Below are positions 46,901 through 58,014 of a stretch of DNA of 64,000 nucleotides, one piece after another. The translations under genes and the position numbers were made by a program. Below the pieces are notes generated by a model, which saw nothing but the letters and a program-made list of their open reading frames with translations, had not been told where the DNA came from and did not search any database. The stretch comes from Balamuthia mandrillaris. Lineage: Eukaryota > Discosea > Longamoebia > Balamuthiidae. The stretch is taken from positions 124,001-188,000 of the forward strand of contig JAVKOQ010000075.1 of NCBI GenBank assembly GCA_031835245.1, given 5' to 3'. How positions within the stretch are numbered: the first letter of the stretch is position 1; each line of letters begins with the position of its first letter.

Positions 46901-49900
46901 ACTCTCGAAGTCCGCAAGATGCTGTTGTAGACAACGTAGGAGGTACAGCCATCACCCAGCTGAAAAACTGCCGAGGAAGGATGCACGCAAGCCATGGTAT
47001 CGAAGAGAAGGGAGCGGAACATGCCTTTTTGTTGCCGTTGAGCTGCATTGAGGAGAAGGGCATTGAATGCAAGCCATCGAAGGTCGTCTGAACTAGGTTC
47101 CACTGACTGATCGCTGCTAAGTTGCCAGAGTTTCAAACGCATGAGCCCTCGTCGCAACTCTCTTGCTGTACTTGTGGCCATCATGAGTGCCTTGTTGTTT
47201 ATGAAATTTTCTCTGCACCATGCCCTTACATTGATGGATTTCGCCTGTCGTGCCTCTTCATCATCTTCCAACGCTATCTGAGAGGCGTCCTCAACACCAT
47301 CATCCGCAATGTCTATCGAGGTCGAATGCCCTGCTTCTTCCTCTTCATCTACTTCTTCATCTTCGTCCATACCTTCGTTCACCTCCTCCATTTGGTCTGC
47401 TTTCTTTGGTGCATGGTTGAGGCCATCTGTTGGCTCCACATCGAGTATAGTTTCATCCACAATCTCTTTGTTCTGGGACATGCCCATTATTTGTTGTACC
47501 AACTCCTCATCTTCAATTACATCGCCAATTTCAGCATCTTGCGGTGATGCAATGACTTGCTTCTTGTTCTTTACCTGCGCCCAAATTGAGTAAACATTCC
47601 AGAGAGACACAACATCTCCTTGATCGCTCATGTGCTGTAAGTGAGCTTCCGAGGAGGCCTGACGCATCTGTGGCCCACTCCCACGCCAGAACACCATGTT
47701 CGCAACCGACAACAATCCTGCAACTATACATGCCGCTTCACCTAATAATTTTTCAAGTTAACTTATAATAGCAAGTGAAACCATAGAATTGCAAAGAGTA
47801 GCGCAGAACCTACCAAACCCACGTTGACATGAACTATGGAGCATGTGGACGATACCAGGATCGGCTTGCAGTTCAGCCACAGCTCTGCCCAAATCCGTGA
47901 GTTCCTTTCTTTTGTCGCCGTTGTCTACTGTTACAGCCTTGAGAATTATCAACTCATTCAGCGCATTGTCCAGAGCGTTTGCGTCAGGTGGTTCTAACCA
48001 ATCAAACGCGAAGGGATCCACTCCCATGGACAGCAATGTGGCAAACAACAGGTTAAGGGGACGCCGGAAGAGTTCAGGAGTAATGCTCTCCTTCATTGCC
48101 TCATAGTCATCCTCTGAATAAAGACAATAGCACGTTCCTGACAAACATGTCACAAAGAACAAACCTTCAAGGTTGTCAACTTGGTATTGGGATCAAAGAC
48201 AGTATCCTTGGTGAGACCACTATCTATGACATAGCGAATGCCATTGATTGTGAGGGATGTTTCTGCTACATCAGTAGCAAAAATAATCTTTCTCACTCCA
48301 CTGCCAAGTTTCGTGAAGACTTCTCGTTGTTCCTCTGGCGTTTGTTTACCATACAAGCAAAAGGCCTTAGCTTTGTTCTTCAGCAATTTGTCTGAATCAA
48401 TGACTCGTTGGCATGTTAGCTTTGCCGACTCCACCTTTGTAACAAAGACAAAATAGCATTAGTTGGTATCAAACAGAACATTTACAGACAGCAGTAAACC
48501 TCATCTTGGCCTGTGAGGAAACAGAGGATATCGCCATCGCTAGGTCGAGTGGAACGGGTAATCTCAACAACACATTGTAAGACGTGGTCAATTGTCGATC
48601 TTTCTTGATCAAGAGCAGGCTTGTAGACGATGTCAACAGGAAACAGGCGACCAGGTATTTCAATAAGAGGGCAGTCATTGAAATAAGTGGCAAAAAGGGC
48701 AGTATCCATTGTAGCGGAAGTGATTAGGACTCTGAGATGTGGATAGTTCCTCGCTAACTTCTTGAGAACACCAAGAAGTAAGTCGGTTGCCATGTTACGT
48801 TCGTGAGCTTCATCCACAACGATGGCACAACACGAGCGTAAGAGCTTATCTAGATGGGCCGCCTTGTTCTTTACACCTACGTTTTCGTTAAGTTGCAAAA
48901 GGAGACTACTTTCCGTTGTATACTCTATGCGGGTACGACGAGACGTTTTGCAAATGCCGCTCACTCTATACCCCACTGTTCCGCCTACCCGAGAGAACTT
49001 CGGGTTACCGGCTGAAAACTCGAAAGCCACCCTCTCAGCTAGAGATATTGCAGCAAGCTTGCGAGGTTGTGTGCATATAACCTAGGTATCGAGGCAGGTA
49101 AGGGGAAGGTGTTTCTCAAGAGCTGCAGACGAGGGATCGCACCTTTTTGTCCACAAACTGTGGAAGGTCCGCTAGGTATTGCGGCAGTTGGGTGCTTTTC
49201 CCGCTTCCTGTGCTACCTTTAATTATGATGAATTGATGTTTCTGCAGCGCTTCTTCCAGCTCTGATCGCTTTGCTAGAGCAGGAAGGTGATGAACCAAGC
49301 GAAATAACTCCCTTTTGATCCGCAGATTGGCTTGGGTATTTCCAAGTAGCTCGCTATGCTCAAGAATTCGCAGGATTGCACCTATCACTACTTCTCGTTG
49401 AGCCTTAAACTCGGCTTCGGATTCTTCCACGGCCTTCTGCTCCTCCTGAGCCTTGGCATAGGCAGGCGTTCCATACACTTGATAGCACTGTTGTTGTAAG
49501 GCTTCAGCCCGGTTCCTGGTAATCTGCAGTTGCTTATCAAAGTCTTTCAGAGCCTTTGGTACCATGCGCAGGGCTTTAAGCCGAGAAGTCCAAGCTTTGT
49601 CGTTGAGCAACCCTTCCAGCCGTTGTTGAGCTGAAACGGCTCGACGAAGGAGTTCAGCCTGTCTGGTGGCCAGCTGAGGTCTGTTTCTGGACTGTCCAGG
49701 TGACTCTGACTTGACGAACCTGCATAGTAGAAGGGCAAATGTGAGATAGAGGCTAGAGAACGCGCTCTCTCGCCGTCAGAAAAGAAAGCGGTAGTGGCTT
49801 GACAATGCGGTACCGCTGTTTTACCACCTCTGCTGGTGGTTGGTGCTCAAGAGGTGGAGGTACAGAAACAGAAGTGGTGGTGGCTTGAGCATCAGAAGCA

Positions 49901-50330
49901 GTAGGGTGTAAAAACTTGCATTGCTGGTTTGTGCACGAACGTCCAAACTTGCAACGCCTCGATCGATCTTTGGGATGTCGGAACGGACAGGCGTCGTTGG
50001 AACAAGTACTTGCAAAGTGGCACTTGTCGTTCTCGTGTAGAAACTTGCAGCCGTTCACGTTGAAGCATTGGGTGTTTGTCTTGCATAAGGGTGGGTGCCT
50101 GTAGTGTAACGCGCAAGGCGACCCTGTTTGATTATTATCTATAAGGGAGCGTTGACGTGCAGAATCAGTCCTGTGGAGAAAGCGTACCGGGAGAGGTGTG
50201 ATGCGAAACCTTCCAGGTCGTCTGGAATGGCAACGCTGACGCTTGTGCTGCCAGGTAAGCTGCGTGTGACAAATACTTTGTCTTCTTGTGCTCCTTCGCG
50301 GAGGATGTACTTTTTTGAGTCCCGGTTCAA
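43948..50330 (-). CDS. CCCH zinc-finger / DEAH-box RNA helicase / RING-IBR-RING ubiquitin ligase (DEAH11/12-like)
   Basis: A large multi-exon protein with the architecture of plant DEAH11/DEAH12. From the N-terminus: at least three CCCH fingers (about 50,090-49,910; CKTNTQCFNVNGCKFLH, CHFASTCSNDACPFRH, CKFGRSCTNQQCKFLH); a helical region; a DEAH helicase (about 49,240-48,160) with Walker A GSTGSGKST, VVDEAHERN, ITSATMD and TDVAETSLTI; an HA2-type domain (48,120-47,830); an OB-like region and an acidic insertion (47,520-47,280); RRM-like folds (ISVNISNLPASWNEERLRQF, YKVNIAGLSPSIDEHQILSL); and a C-terminal RBR (about 44,990-44,200): RING1 CPICLDSF with CAHSFCKACLE, IBR CDQCNATYCASC, RING2 CPACKKAFLDFDGCCAVKC with the catalytic Cys position (DGC) kept. 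Helicase motif VI is missing at 48,138-48,164. The 5' end is unresolved: a first exon may lie near 50,540-50,650 (reading LQDFVEFNAIISKSKQN before a GTGAGC donor). Confidence 0.87.
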
Positions 50331-50399
50331 AGAAGATAGCTCTGTGCGTAGAGTATATGTCGTGTCAACAATGGCCCGGCGTAGATATGCCGAAAGCTA

Positions 50400-50462
50400 T
50401 GAACTCTGTTTGAGAGAGGAGAGAGGGGAGAGAGAGGGAGAGGGAGAGAGAGAGAGACTAGA
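50400..50462 (-). repeat. (CT)n-rich array in a 5' intron of the helicase gene
   Basis: Imperfect GA/GGA units on the plus strand read as pyrimidine-rich (CT)n in the sense of the helicase gene. They lie between the probable first and second exons. Confidence 0.7.
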
Positions 50463-50659
50463 AAAATAGGGCAAAAGAGGTAAAAAGAGAGATACGAGAA
50501 GAGAGACGCGAGACAGATAGACTGAGACAAGGAGACAGAGAATATTGCTCACTTGTTCTGTTTGGACTTGGAGATGATGGCGTTGAACTCAACAAAGTCC
50601 TGAAGCTCAGCGGCTTTGGGGAAATAGCTCAACAAAGAGAAGAGAACGGCCGAGAGAAC

Positions 50660-51141
50660 AGCTCGTCCGCCGTCCCGTTATCCGATAACCGAGAAGGAAC
50701 GCACGAGTATGTTTCTTGTCTGTTTGAATGTAGATATGAGTGAACGAAAAAGAAGACAATGGTACGCATTGGGTTCTGGTGATCTACTGACGAGCGAAAT
50801 GCTTTCCCACGTGCTGTTCGCAACGGACGTGGTCCAATATGTCGGCTATCTTCCGCAGACCATCAGCCAATTGGTAAAAGGAGTTGGGCTGGCAACAGGA
50901 TGGTGACCATCTGCTGGATAGAAAGCCAAAAGGCAAGTTCTGCTCCCTCAGCGGGGGACGTGCCACTACATTATGCCTATTAGGTCGGAATGTCAGACGA
51001 CATGGAAGGCAGGAGGAGTTACGGAGTCCTTCCACCAATCAAAAAAAGACATTTTATGGTTAAAAAAACGATACGCGTTGCAAAATAAGAAACAGCCTGA
51101 CCAGATAGAGAGGTCGGTAGCAAGCAACTGCGAGAAGGAGG
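50660..51141. promoter_or_regulatory. Divergent spacer upstream of helicase and beta-helix genes
   Basis: Both genes are transcribed away from this stretch, so it should hold their promoters. Open frames on both strands (for example 50,784-51,038) have no family match and no splice support. No named element is clear. Confidence 0.35.
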
Positions 51142-54036
51142 ATGCGACTGCAGTGGGTGTGCGTGTTATGGCTATCGTGCTTCGCTTTGTATGTCCGAGC
51201 AGAAGATCCACGAGTGGACCCAGCCCCGACACCATTTGATGCTATTTACGTAAACGGCAACTTCGGCAATGATAGCTGGATCTGCACTACCACCCGATTC
51301 CCTTGTAAAACCATACAAGGGGCCTTGGACCGTGCCTTTGTTTTCAGTGTGAAGGACATATACGTTTCTAGAGGAGTGTTTTCAGGGGAAGGCAACACGG
51401 AACTTTTGGTTTTTTCTGATGTGAACATCCATGTACGTGAAGTGCTGACTTGAACGTTTGTGAGTTGAGCACCGACTGTCCTCCTGGCTCTTCTAACCAT
51501 CTCTATTGGCGCTAAAAGGGTGAGTTTGACGACTTTCCACCAGTACAATACGCAACCCCGATCGAAGAGAGCCGAACCGTCATAGACGGGTTCAGGGTAG
51601 CAAAGAATCTTTTTAACCTTGGTGTGTGCACGGAGGAGGAGAATTCGCTTGGACCTATCAACTTTTACATCCATAACTTTTGGTTTACCAGAGCCAGGGA
51701 AGCTGCCGTACGCATCAACCAGTGCTTTGAGGGATCGGCAACGTTCAAAGACAACATGTGGATCAACAACTCTGGTGCTCTTGGCTCAGCACTGACGGTT
51801 TTGGGCACAAGGTCCACCGATCTGACTCTCGCGCCCAACCAGGACGGAGAGGGACCCTTCCCCAAGTTCAAGGTGGAGGTCTTCAACAATTTTTTCCTCA
51901 AGAACAAGGGTCCAGGAAGCGCGATTTTCGCCCTGGATACGCAGATGACCATCCGTGAAAACAGCTTCAGGGAGAACGAAGCTGAGGTGGGAGCCGCGCT
52001 CAGGGTTATGTTCGGTGCTGTGTTGGTCCAAGACAACTTCTTCGTTGACAACAAGGCCTCTCTCTGGGGAGGAGCCATCTACAGCAACCTAGAGGATGGA
52101 GTTGAAGTGGCCAACAACAACTTCGTCCGCAACAAGGCGGAAAAGGGCGGTGCGGCCGCCTTTGCCTTCAGCATTGACAGCCAAGGTGCCAGTGTGTGGC
52201 AGAACAACGAATTCACAGAAAACACTGCGGAAGAGGGTGGTGCCTTGTTCTTCCGATCCGGGTCCCGCCAATATTTCCACCATAACTACTACTTCTCCAA
52301 CAGGGCAGTGAACGGTGGTGCCATCGGCATGAATTGCGAGGGTTTCAGCCAAAACGAACCTGGCTTTGAGGATGCTGACATATCCGAGTACGATCCTAGC
52401 TGCGCAGTTGTTCTCGAGGACGTATACTCCAGTTCAAACCAAGCCTCCGGAAGTGGCGGTTTCCTCTATATGGAAAACACGTACTTGCACGGCAGCCAGG
52501 GGGATTACACACAAGTACCCCCCATCATCCTCCGCATTGTCTCCAGTTATTCCGATTCCGCGCATGAAGGAGGAGCTATCTACGTCAAAGACAGCGTTAT
52601 CATGGTGGAAGAGGTCACTTTTCACAGCTCCATGGCTTCCCACAGAGGAGGCGCCCTCTACGTTGAAGCTGTGGACACACCCAGCTACCTTTATGGGGCG
52701 GGGTTACACGTGGAGGGCTGCCAAGCTAACAGGGGAGCTGGTCTTTATGCCTTTTCTGCAACTCCCCAAGTCATTATCGACAATCTTGGTGCCGTGCTGG
52801 AGATCGAAACTTCCACCTTCACCAACAACATAGCTACAGAACATGGAGGAGCAATCTATGTGGAGGGAGTGTCCGTTCTTGCTATCGGTTTGCTCAACTG
52901 TAGCCTTTCAAGCAACTATGCTTGGCAGGATGGTGGTGCCATCTACGCTTCCCACCGCGTCATCGCTAGGACTGGAGGCACAGAGATGAGAGATAACTTT
53001 GCGGGCCAAAACGGAGGTGCTATCTACCTGCAAGGGGTTGCTGGGGAAGTTGCACGACACGTTGAGAAGCGAGAGGCGGCAGACCGCCGCCAGTCCCTCC
53101 AAACAAGCCCCCTCTTACAAGCACAGGCCATGACTCTTATCAATAACGTTGCCCAAGGGTTTGGTGGAGGTATCTATGCCTATTATTCTATCGTACTAGG
53201 AGAGTCTGTCATACTGCACCCAAATGCTGTACGCTCTGTCTCTCCTTTTTCCTTCTTCTCTCCGCTCCTTGTTCCTTTGTCCTTCTACTCTTTCTTCTGG
53301 TTATCTCATGTTTCTAACCTTCAATGTTGTTGTCTGTTGTTGTTGTCTGTTGTTGTTGTTGTTCTTGCTCTGTTGGCGTTGGTGCTGAACGCAGGCTCCA
53401 GTGGGAGCAAACATCTACTGCGAGGAGTCTGAGCTGTCATTCGTGGACTCGCCGCAGGTAATCGTGGCAAATGGCTTCAGGGCGTTCTTCTGTGGCAACC
53501 CGGACTACACCTGCACCATCGACGTGGATGGAGAGGAGCTCTTATGTGCCAATGACAACAACTTCCGCTTCGGCGAGTTGCCTGATGAGAGCCTCCCTCT
53601 GCCACAGGGTGCCTACGGCGTCGCTGGCAACTGGAGGGGTTACGAAGTGACCATCTGCCCCTCATGCGGTTGCTCCTCCTATGTCTATCTGACCTTCTAC
53701 GAGGATAGGAACGAAGGAGTCATTAGCTTTGCCTTTCCCCAAGAAGCAGAGGGCGGCGATAATGAGGAGGCCGTCGCTAGCTTTGGATATGGCTTTACAT
53801 ACAAGATTGACTACAGCATAATTCCCAACCGCCTTGACATGGTCATCTCCTCTACTGGTATTTTTGAAGGTCTCCTCTTCCATGGCCTTATCCAGAGAAC
53901 TGACATCGAACGAGGAAGCAGCAAGCTCACTATTGCCATGGGGCCGGAGGGAGGGTACATCCGCCCTACCTCTTTCTCCCCGGTTGAGAACACTCCACCT
54001 GAATTTGTCATATTTGAGCTTTATCTCCAGCCTTAA
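51142..54036 (+). CDS. Secreted right-handed beta-helix (Pmp-like repeat) protein
   Basis: Exons 51142-51432, 51519-53228 and 53395-54036 join in frame to 880 residues. The N-terminus MRLQWVCVLWLSCFALYVRA is a signal peptide with a likely cut before EDPRVD. The body has more than ten GGA-[IL]-[YF] turns spaced about 25-50 residues apart (GGAIYSN, GGAAAFAF, GGALFFRSG, GGAIGMN, GGAIYVKD, GGALYVEA, GGAIYVEG, GGAIYASH, GGAIYLQG, GGGIYAYY) with N-rich strands such as NNNFVRNKAEK. This is the pectin-lyase-like parallel beta-helix pattern of polymorphic membrane proteins and of many extracellular amoeba proteins. The C-terminal 210 residues are Cys-containing and beta-rich (CPSCGCSSYVYLTFYED) with no named fold and no transmembrane helix. 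It is probably a cell-surface or matrix protein; the ligand is unknown. Confidence 0.82.
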
Positions 54037-54360
54037 CTTTACCAATAACACTCAGCCTTTAAACGAAGAAAATGGATGATTAACTTTTATCATCATTTTG
54101 AAAAAAAAAATGAGAGGTAAAAGGCCTTACCACACTAACTTAACAAAGGCTCATGCTTTGTTCTGTTGATGAAACATGGAACAATGGCTGAAGTACGTCA
54201 GAAGAAAGGGAAAGAAGCACAGGGCAGCTCTTCAGGGCGCAGTGCTTTGGCAGTCTTCAGTAATGGCGCTTGTATCTAATCTCTTGTATGTAAGGTAGGG
54301 GTACCACGTCTCGTGAGGAAAGCCTACCACTGTGTAAGGCGGCCTTCGTATGAACGATGT
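54037..54360. other. Convergent 3' spacer, no gene recognised
   Basis: About 320 bases between the beta-helix gene and the MDC1-like gene, holding their 3' UTRs. I see no other feature. Confidence 0.45.
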
Positions 54361-54485
54361 TATCGTCGTCGGCGTCCTCTACGAGACTTTGGTGATGCCA
54401 ACGACTGATCCGGTTGGGACTCTAGATCCTGCTGATGCCTAACCAATAAGTTGCTGTGCACCATTACCATGTTGTGTTAGTGCAT

Positions 54486-54522
<37 letters not shown>

Positions 54523-57500
54523 AAACAGACCTCTCCCATTCCAGCCGTTGCTGCAAAATGCCTAGCAAAATAAATTCGGTGGTGTAGATAGGATAACCTT
54601 TTTGGTCATGAAGCGGCCGCCACACGTCTTCGTCCTCTGCACAGGAGATTATTATCACGTTGGAATCTGAAGAGCTGCTGTAAGGTTGCTCTGGTTTGCC
54701 CACCATCTGTGTTACAATGAGAAGGGACAAGCACGTATTAATAATAACGAGTTTAAACATTCAAAGATGCATCGAGGAGATAAATGGTACCCTGCCGCCC
54801 GCTGCTGTAACAATAACGCCCAGTGACTCAGGGTCTGGTCTTGTGTGAAGAGAAGCATAGAATGAAAGGCCTTGTAGCAATGGTCTGCTGCGTGCGAATT
54901 GAAGAGAAGCAGGTAACGAAAAATTCCACTTTCTCTCGCCAGCCATATCTTTTAAAAAGAAGGGTGTCTCTTCTAAATTTGGCCAGCAATCAATGTAATG
55001 CAAACACAAAATGTTGTTAACTTAAGTGGCTGGCATGTACATACCAACGAAAAAGCCTTCTTTGTTACATTTGTCAATCCATCGAAAGCTTACAATGGCA
55101 TTGCCACGGCCCATACATGCAAGAAACTTTATCGTGCGGTGGACTTTGTCTGTTACCTTTGGTAATGTCAATTAATTTGCTAATGTTTTTCCAAAGTCCT
55201 TGCGCTTCGCTTTTCATGTTTATGAAAACTTACCAGGTGAGTTGACTGATGAGGATCTTCAACGATCTTCCCTCCAAGGTCTGCAATAACCTTGGCTCGC
55301 TTCGGGTCTACTATTCCTGTAAACATAACGCGCGGTATTTCGATCAAACTTGGTTCGCAGGAAGAAGGCTTACTTGCCATCCGTTTGCCCTTGATAGCCC
55401 TGCAAGGAGCCTTAACTTTTTTCTCTTTTGTACGGGTTTTTCTGCCTGATTTTGCTACGTTTTCTTCTTCATCTTCTTCCTCCTTTGCACGAAGAAGCGA
55501 CGTGCTCTCTTCATTCTTACCGACTTTTCGGTTCGTGCCCTTTTGTTTTGGGGCTTTAGCCGAACTTTTAGCTTCCGTTTGTTTTCTTCGTCCTCCTCCT
55601 CGTTTCGTGCTTTCAACCTTGATTTTCTCATGGATCACTCCTGTTCCTGTCTCTCGTTGCGGCTCTTCGTGTCCATCTTTCGTGACATTGTCTAACGGCC
55701 AATCCTCTTCTTCCGCGCTGGCCTCCACAACCTCCTCGCTCTCTTCTTTAATTTTCTGCTGTAGTCCTTGCAAGCTGTGTTGTGGCACAGCGTTAGATTC
55801 TGCTCCATTATTACGGCCACGATCGCCATCGTCACACCTTTGCTTTTTGTTAGCTCGTTCGTCAGCTTCAGCAGACCGTTTGCTCTCTTGGGTTGGTGGA
55901 ATTGACGCTACCCTTTTTCTCTTGCTGGAGTTGTTTTCATCCGCTTTATAACGTTCATCGGTAGTATCCCACGAGGTTGACTCGGCAACCTGGCTCAATA
56001 TACAGAGACTAGCACCAGTGTACTTGCTCGTTTCCTCCTCTCCATCTTCGTCTTCAAGAGACGCCTCCACTCTACTCGTCCCTGACCTGTCTTCAGGTGA
56101 GCTATGCATTACTTCCCCCAAAGGAACGCTCTCTGGCAAAGAATAGAGTTGTGTTGAGCTGCCAAAAATCTGGTCTTCTTCAGGGACGGAGCGTAAGGTA
56201 GTAATTGTTGTGTCTGCAGGCTCTCCTTTCGCTGAGTGTGCTTGTTCGTTTTCTTTATTATCTTGATGTGCAACTTCCATGACGTCCTCGTTGTCTGTTG
56301 GGAGCTGTGTTGCGTCCTCTTCTTCCTCCTTTTCCCCTTCCTCCTTTTTGTCTGCAACATCTTCAACCATATTACTTTTTTCAGTAATACTATGTAGCTC
56401 ACTATCTCCAACATCGCCACCATCACCATCGCCGCCGTCAGTATCGTTACCATCGTTCGTATATGGCAATACTAGTCCTACAAACGAAGTGGGGCTACTG
56501 TCTCTATCCTCCTCGTTTTCATGCACAACGCTGGAGTTGGCACTCACCATTTGATTTAACAGCTCGTCCACGGCAACATCTGCACTAATATCAGTCGTTG
56601 TCTCAAACTTCTCGATGCTGCCGATGGTTTCTATTTCATCGTTTACAATTGAATGTCCTTCTTGTGGCAGTGCAGGCTCGTAGATTTGTGTAGGCGCACA
56701 CATTTCGGTAGCATCATCATCACCACCACCGTCATCACTACATTCAGGTCCTTTATCCTCCTGATTACCATCAGCATCGCCGCCACCATCATCATAGCGT
56801 AATGTAGGCTCTGCACATGTCTCTTCAATCTTATCATAGACTTGAGTCATATGAGCATCTTCTTGATGGTGTGCTGTGGACTTGGATGTATGAAAGCCCT
56901 TCGCATCAACTGCTGCGCTCTCGTCATAGGCTAAAGTTGCGGAGAGAGCCTCCCTATCACCCAGAAGCCCCGCCTCATAAGCGAGGGTGGGCGCCTCTGC
57001 CTCTTGTTCCGCCACTTCCCTCTTTTCTTCTTGTTCTTCGGCAGTTTCATAGATAAGAGTAGCAGATACTTCTGAAGCTTTGTCGCACATCTCGTCCATA
57101 TAAGCTAGGGTTGCATCAGGCATCTTCTAGTTCTTTCCGTTGTGCTTCTTCCCTATTACTGCCGCTGTCATAGGCCAGGGTTGCAGCAGCCTCTGCTACT
57201 ACGTCATCCGCACCATAGGCAAGCGTAGCACCATACTCTTCCTCGCTTTCTTCTTTATCGTAAACTAAAGTGTTGTTTGGTTCTTCCCCTTCATCACCAT
57301 ACATTTGCGTTGCCTCTACACCGCTTGCTCCCTCCGTTGCCATTTGGCAAAGAGTCCCACTCATAGCTTTCCGTGACGGCTTTGCACTGCCTTTTTCTTC
57401 CTCTTGTTGCAGCATATCGTCGTCGTATGCGAGTGTGGACGACAAATCCACTTCTTCTACTGCTGTTTTTGTAGCGGAGGTGGTAGCCTGGTCTTCATCG

Positions 57501-57724
57501 TAGGCCAATGTGGGTTGTTCCTCTGAGCCATCGTCAGCTTCTAGCAGATTACTAGGAAGAGCTAGCCCACTGGTTACATCATAATTATCGGAGGTTGGTT
57601 GCTTGGAACTGGTGGGTCGGTTATAAACCTGGGTCTCGCAATACTCTTCTTCCTCTTCCTCGGATTCCAGTCGAAAGATGGCGCTGCGATTGAGCGGAGA
57701 TGGAGCAAGAAAGCTGTCCTCAGC

Positions 57725-57764
<40 letters not shown>

Positions 57765-57966
57765 TTACGTCCCATTAGAAATTCGTGGTGATAGTGGCAG
57801 GATAGAAGCTATACCATCTCCTTCCTCCACAAACAGCGCTTTTGGCTTTGCGCTCTCTCTATCTGTTTTTCGTAGAGAGCGATCGCGTTGTGGAGAGGAC
57901 GTTCCATCGGACGGAAGTGCTAACCCAGGTGGCTGCTCTTACGTTAGATACATCTCTTTCTCTTTA

Positions 57967-58014
<48 letters not shown>

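Noticed and set aside
50784-51038. A possible small minus-strand gene upstream of the helicase
   Set aside because: No family match, no clear Met context and no splice sites joining it to the helicase exons.
57116-57775. Coding Tyr-Ile repeat from the (TA)n run at 57,728-57,762
   Set aside because: An intron from 57,814 to about 57,724 joins the flanking exons in frame and places the repeat next to the acceptor, which is where other microsatellites in this window lie.
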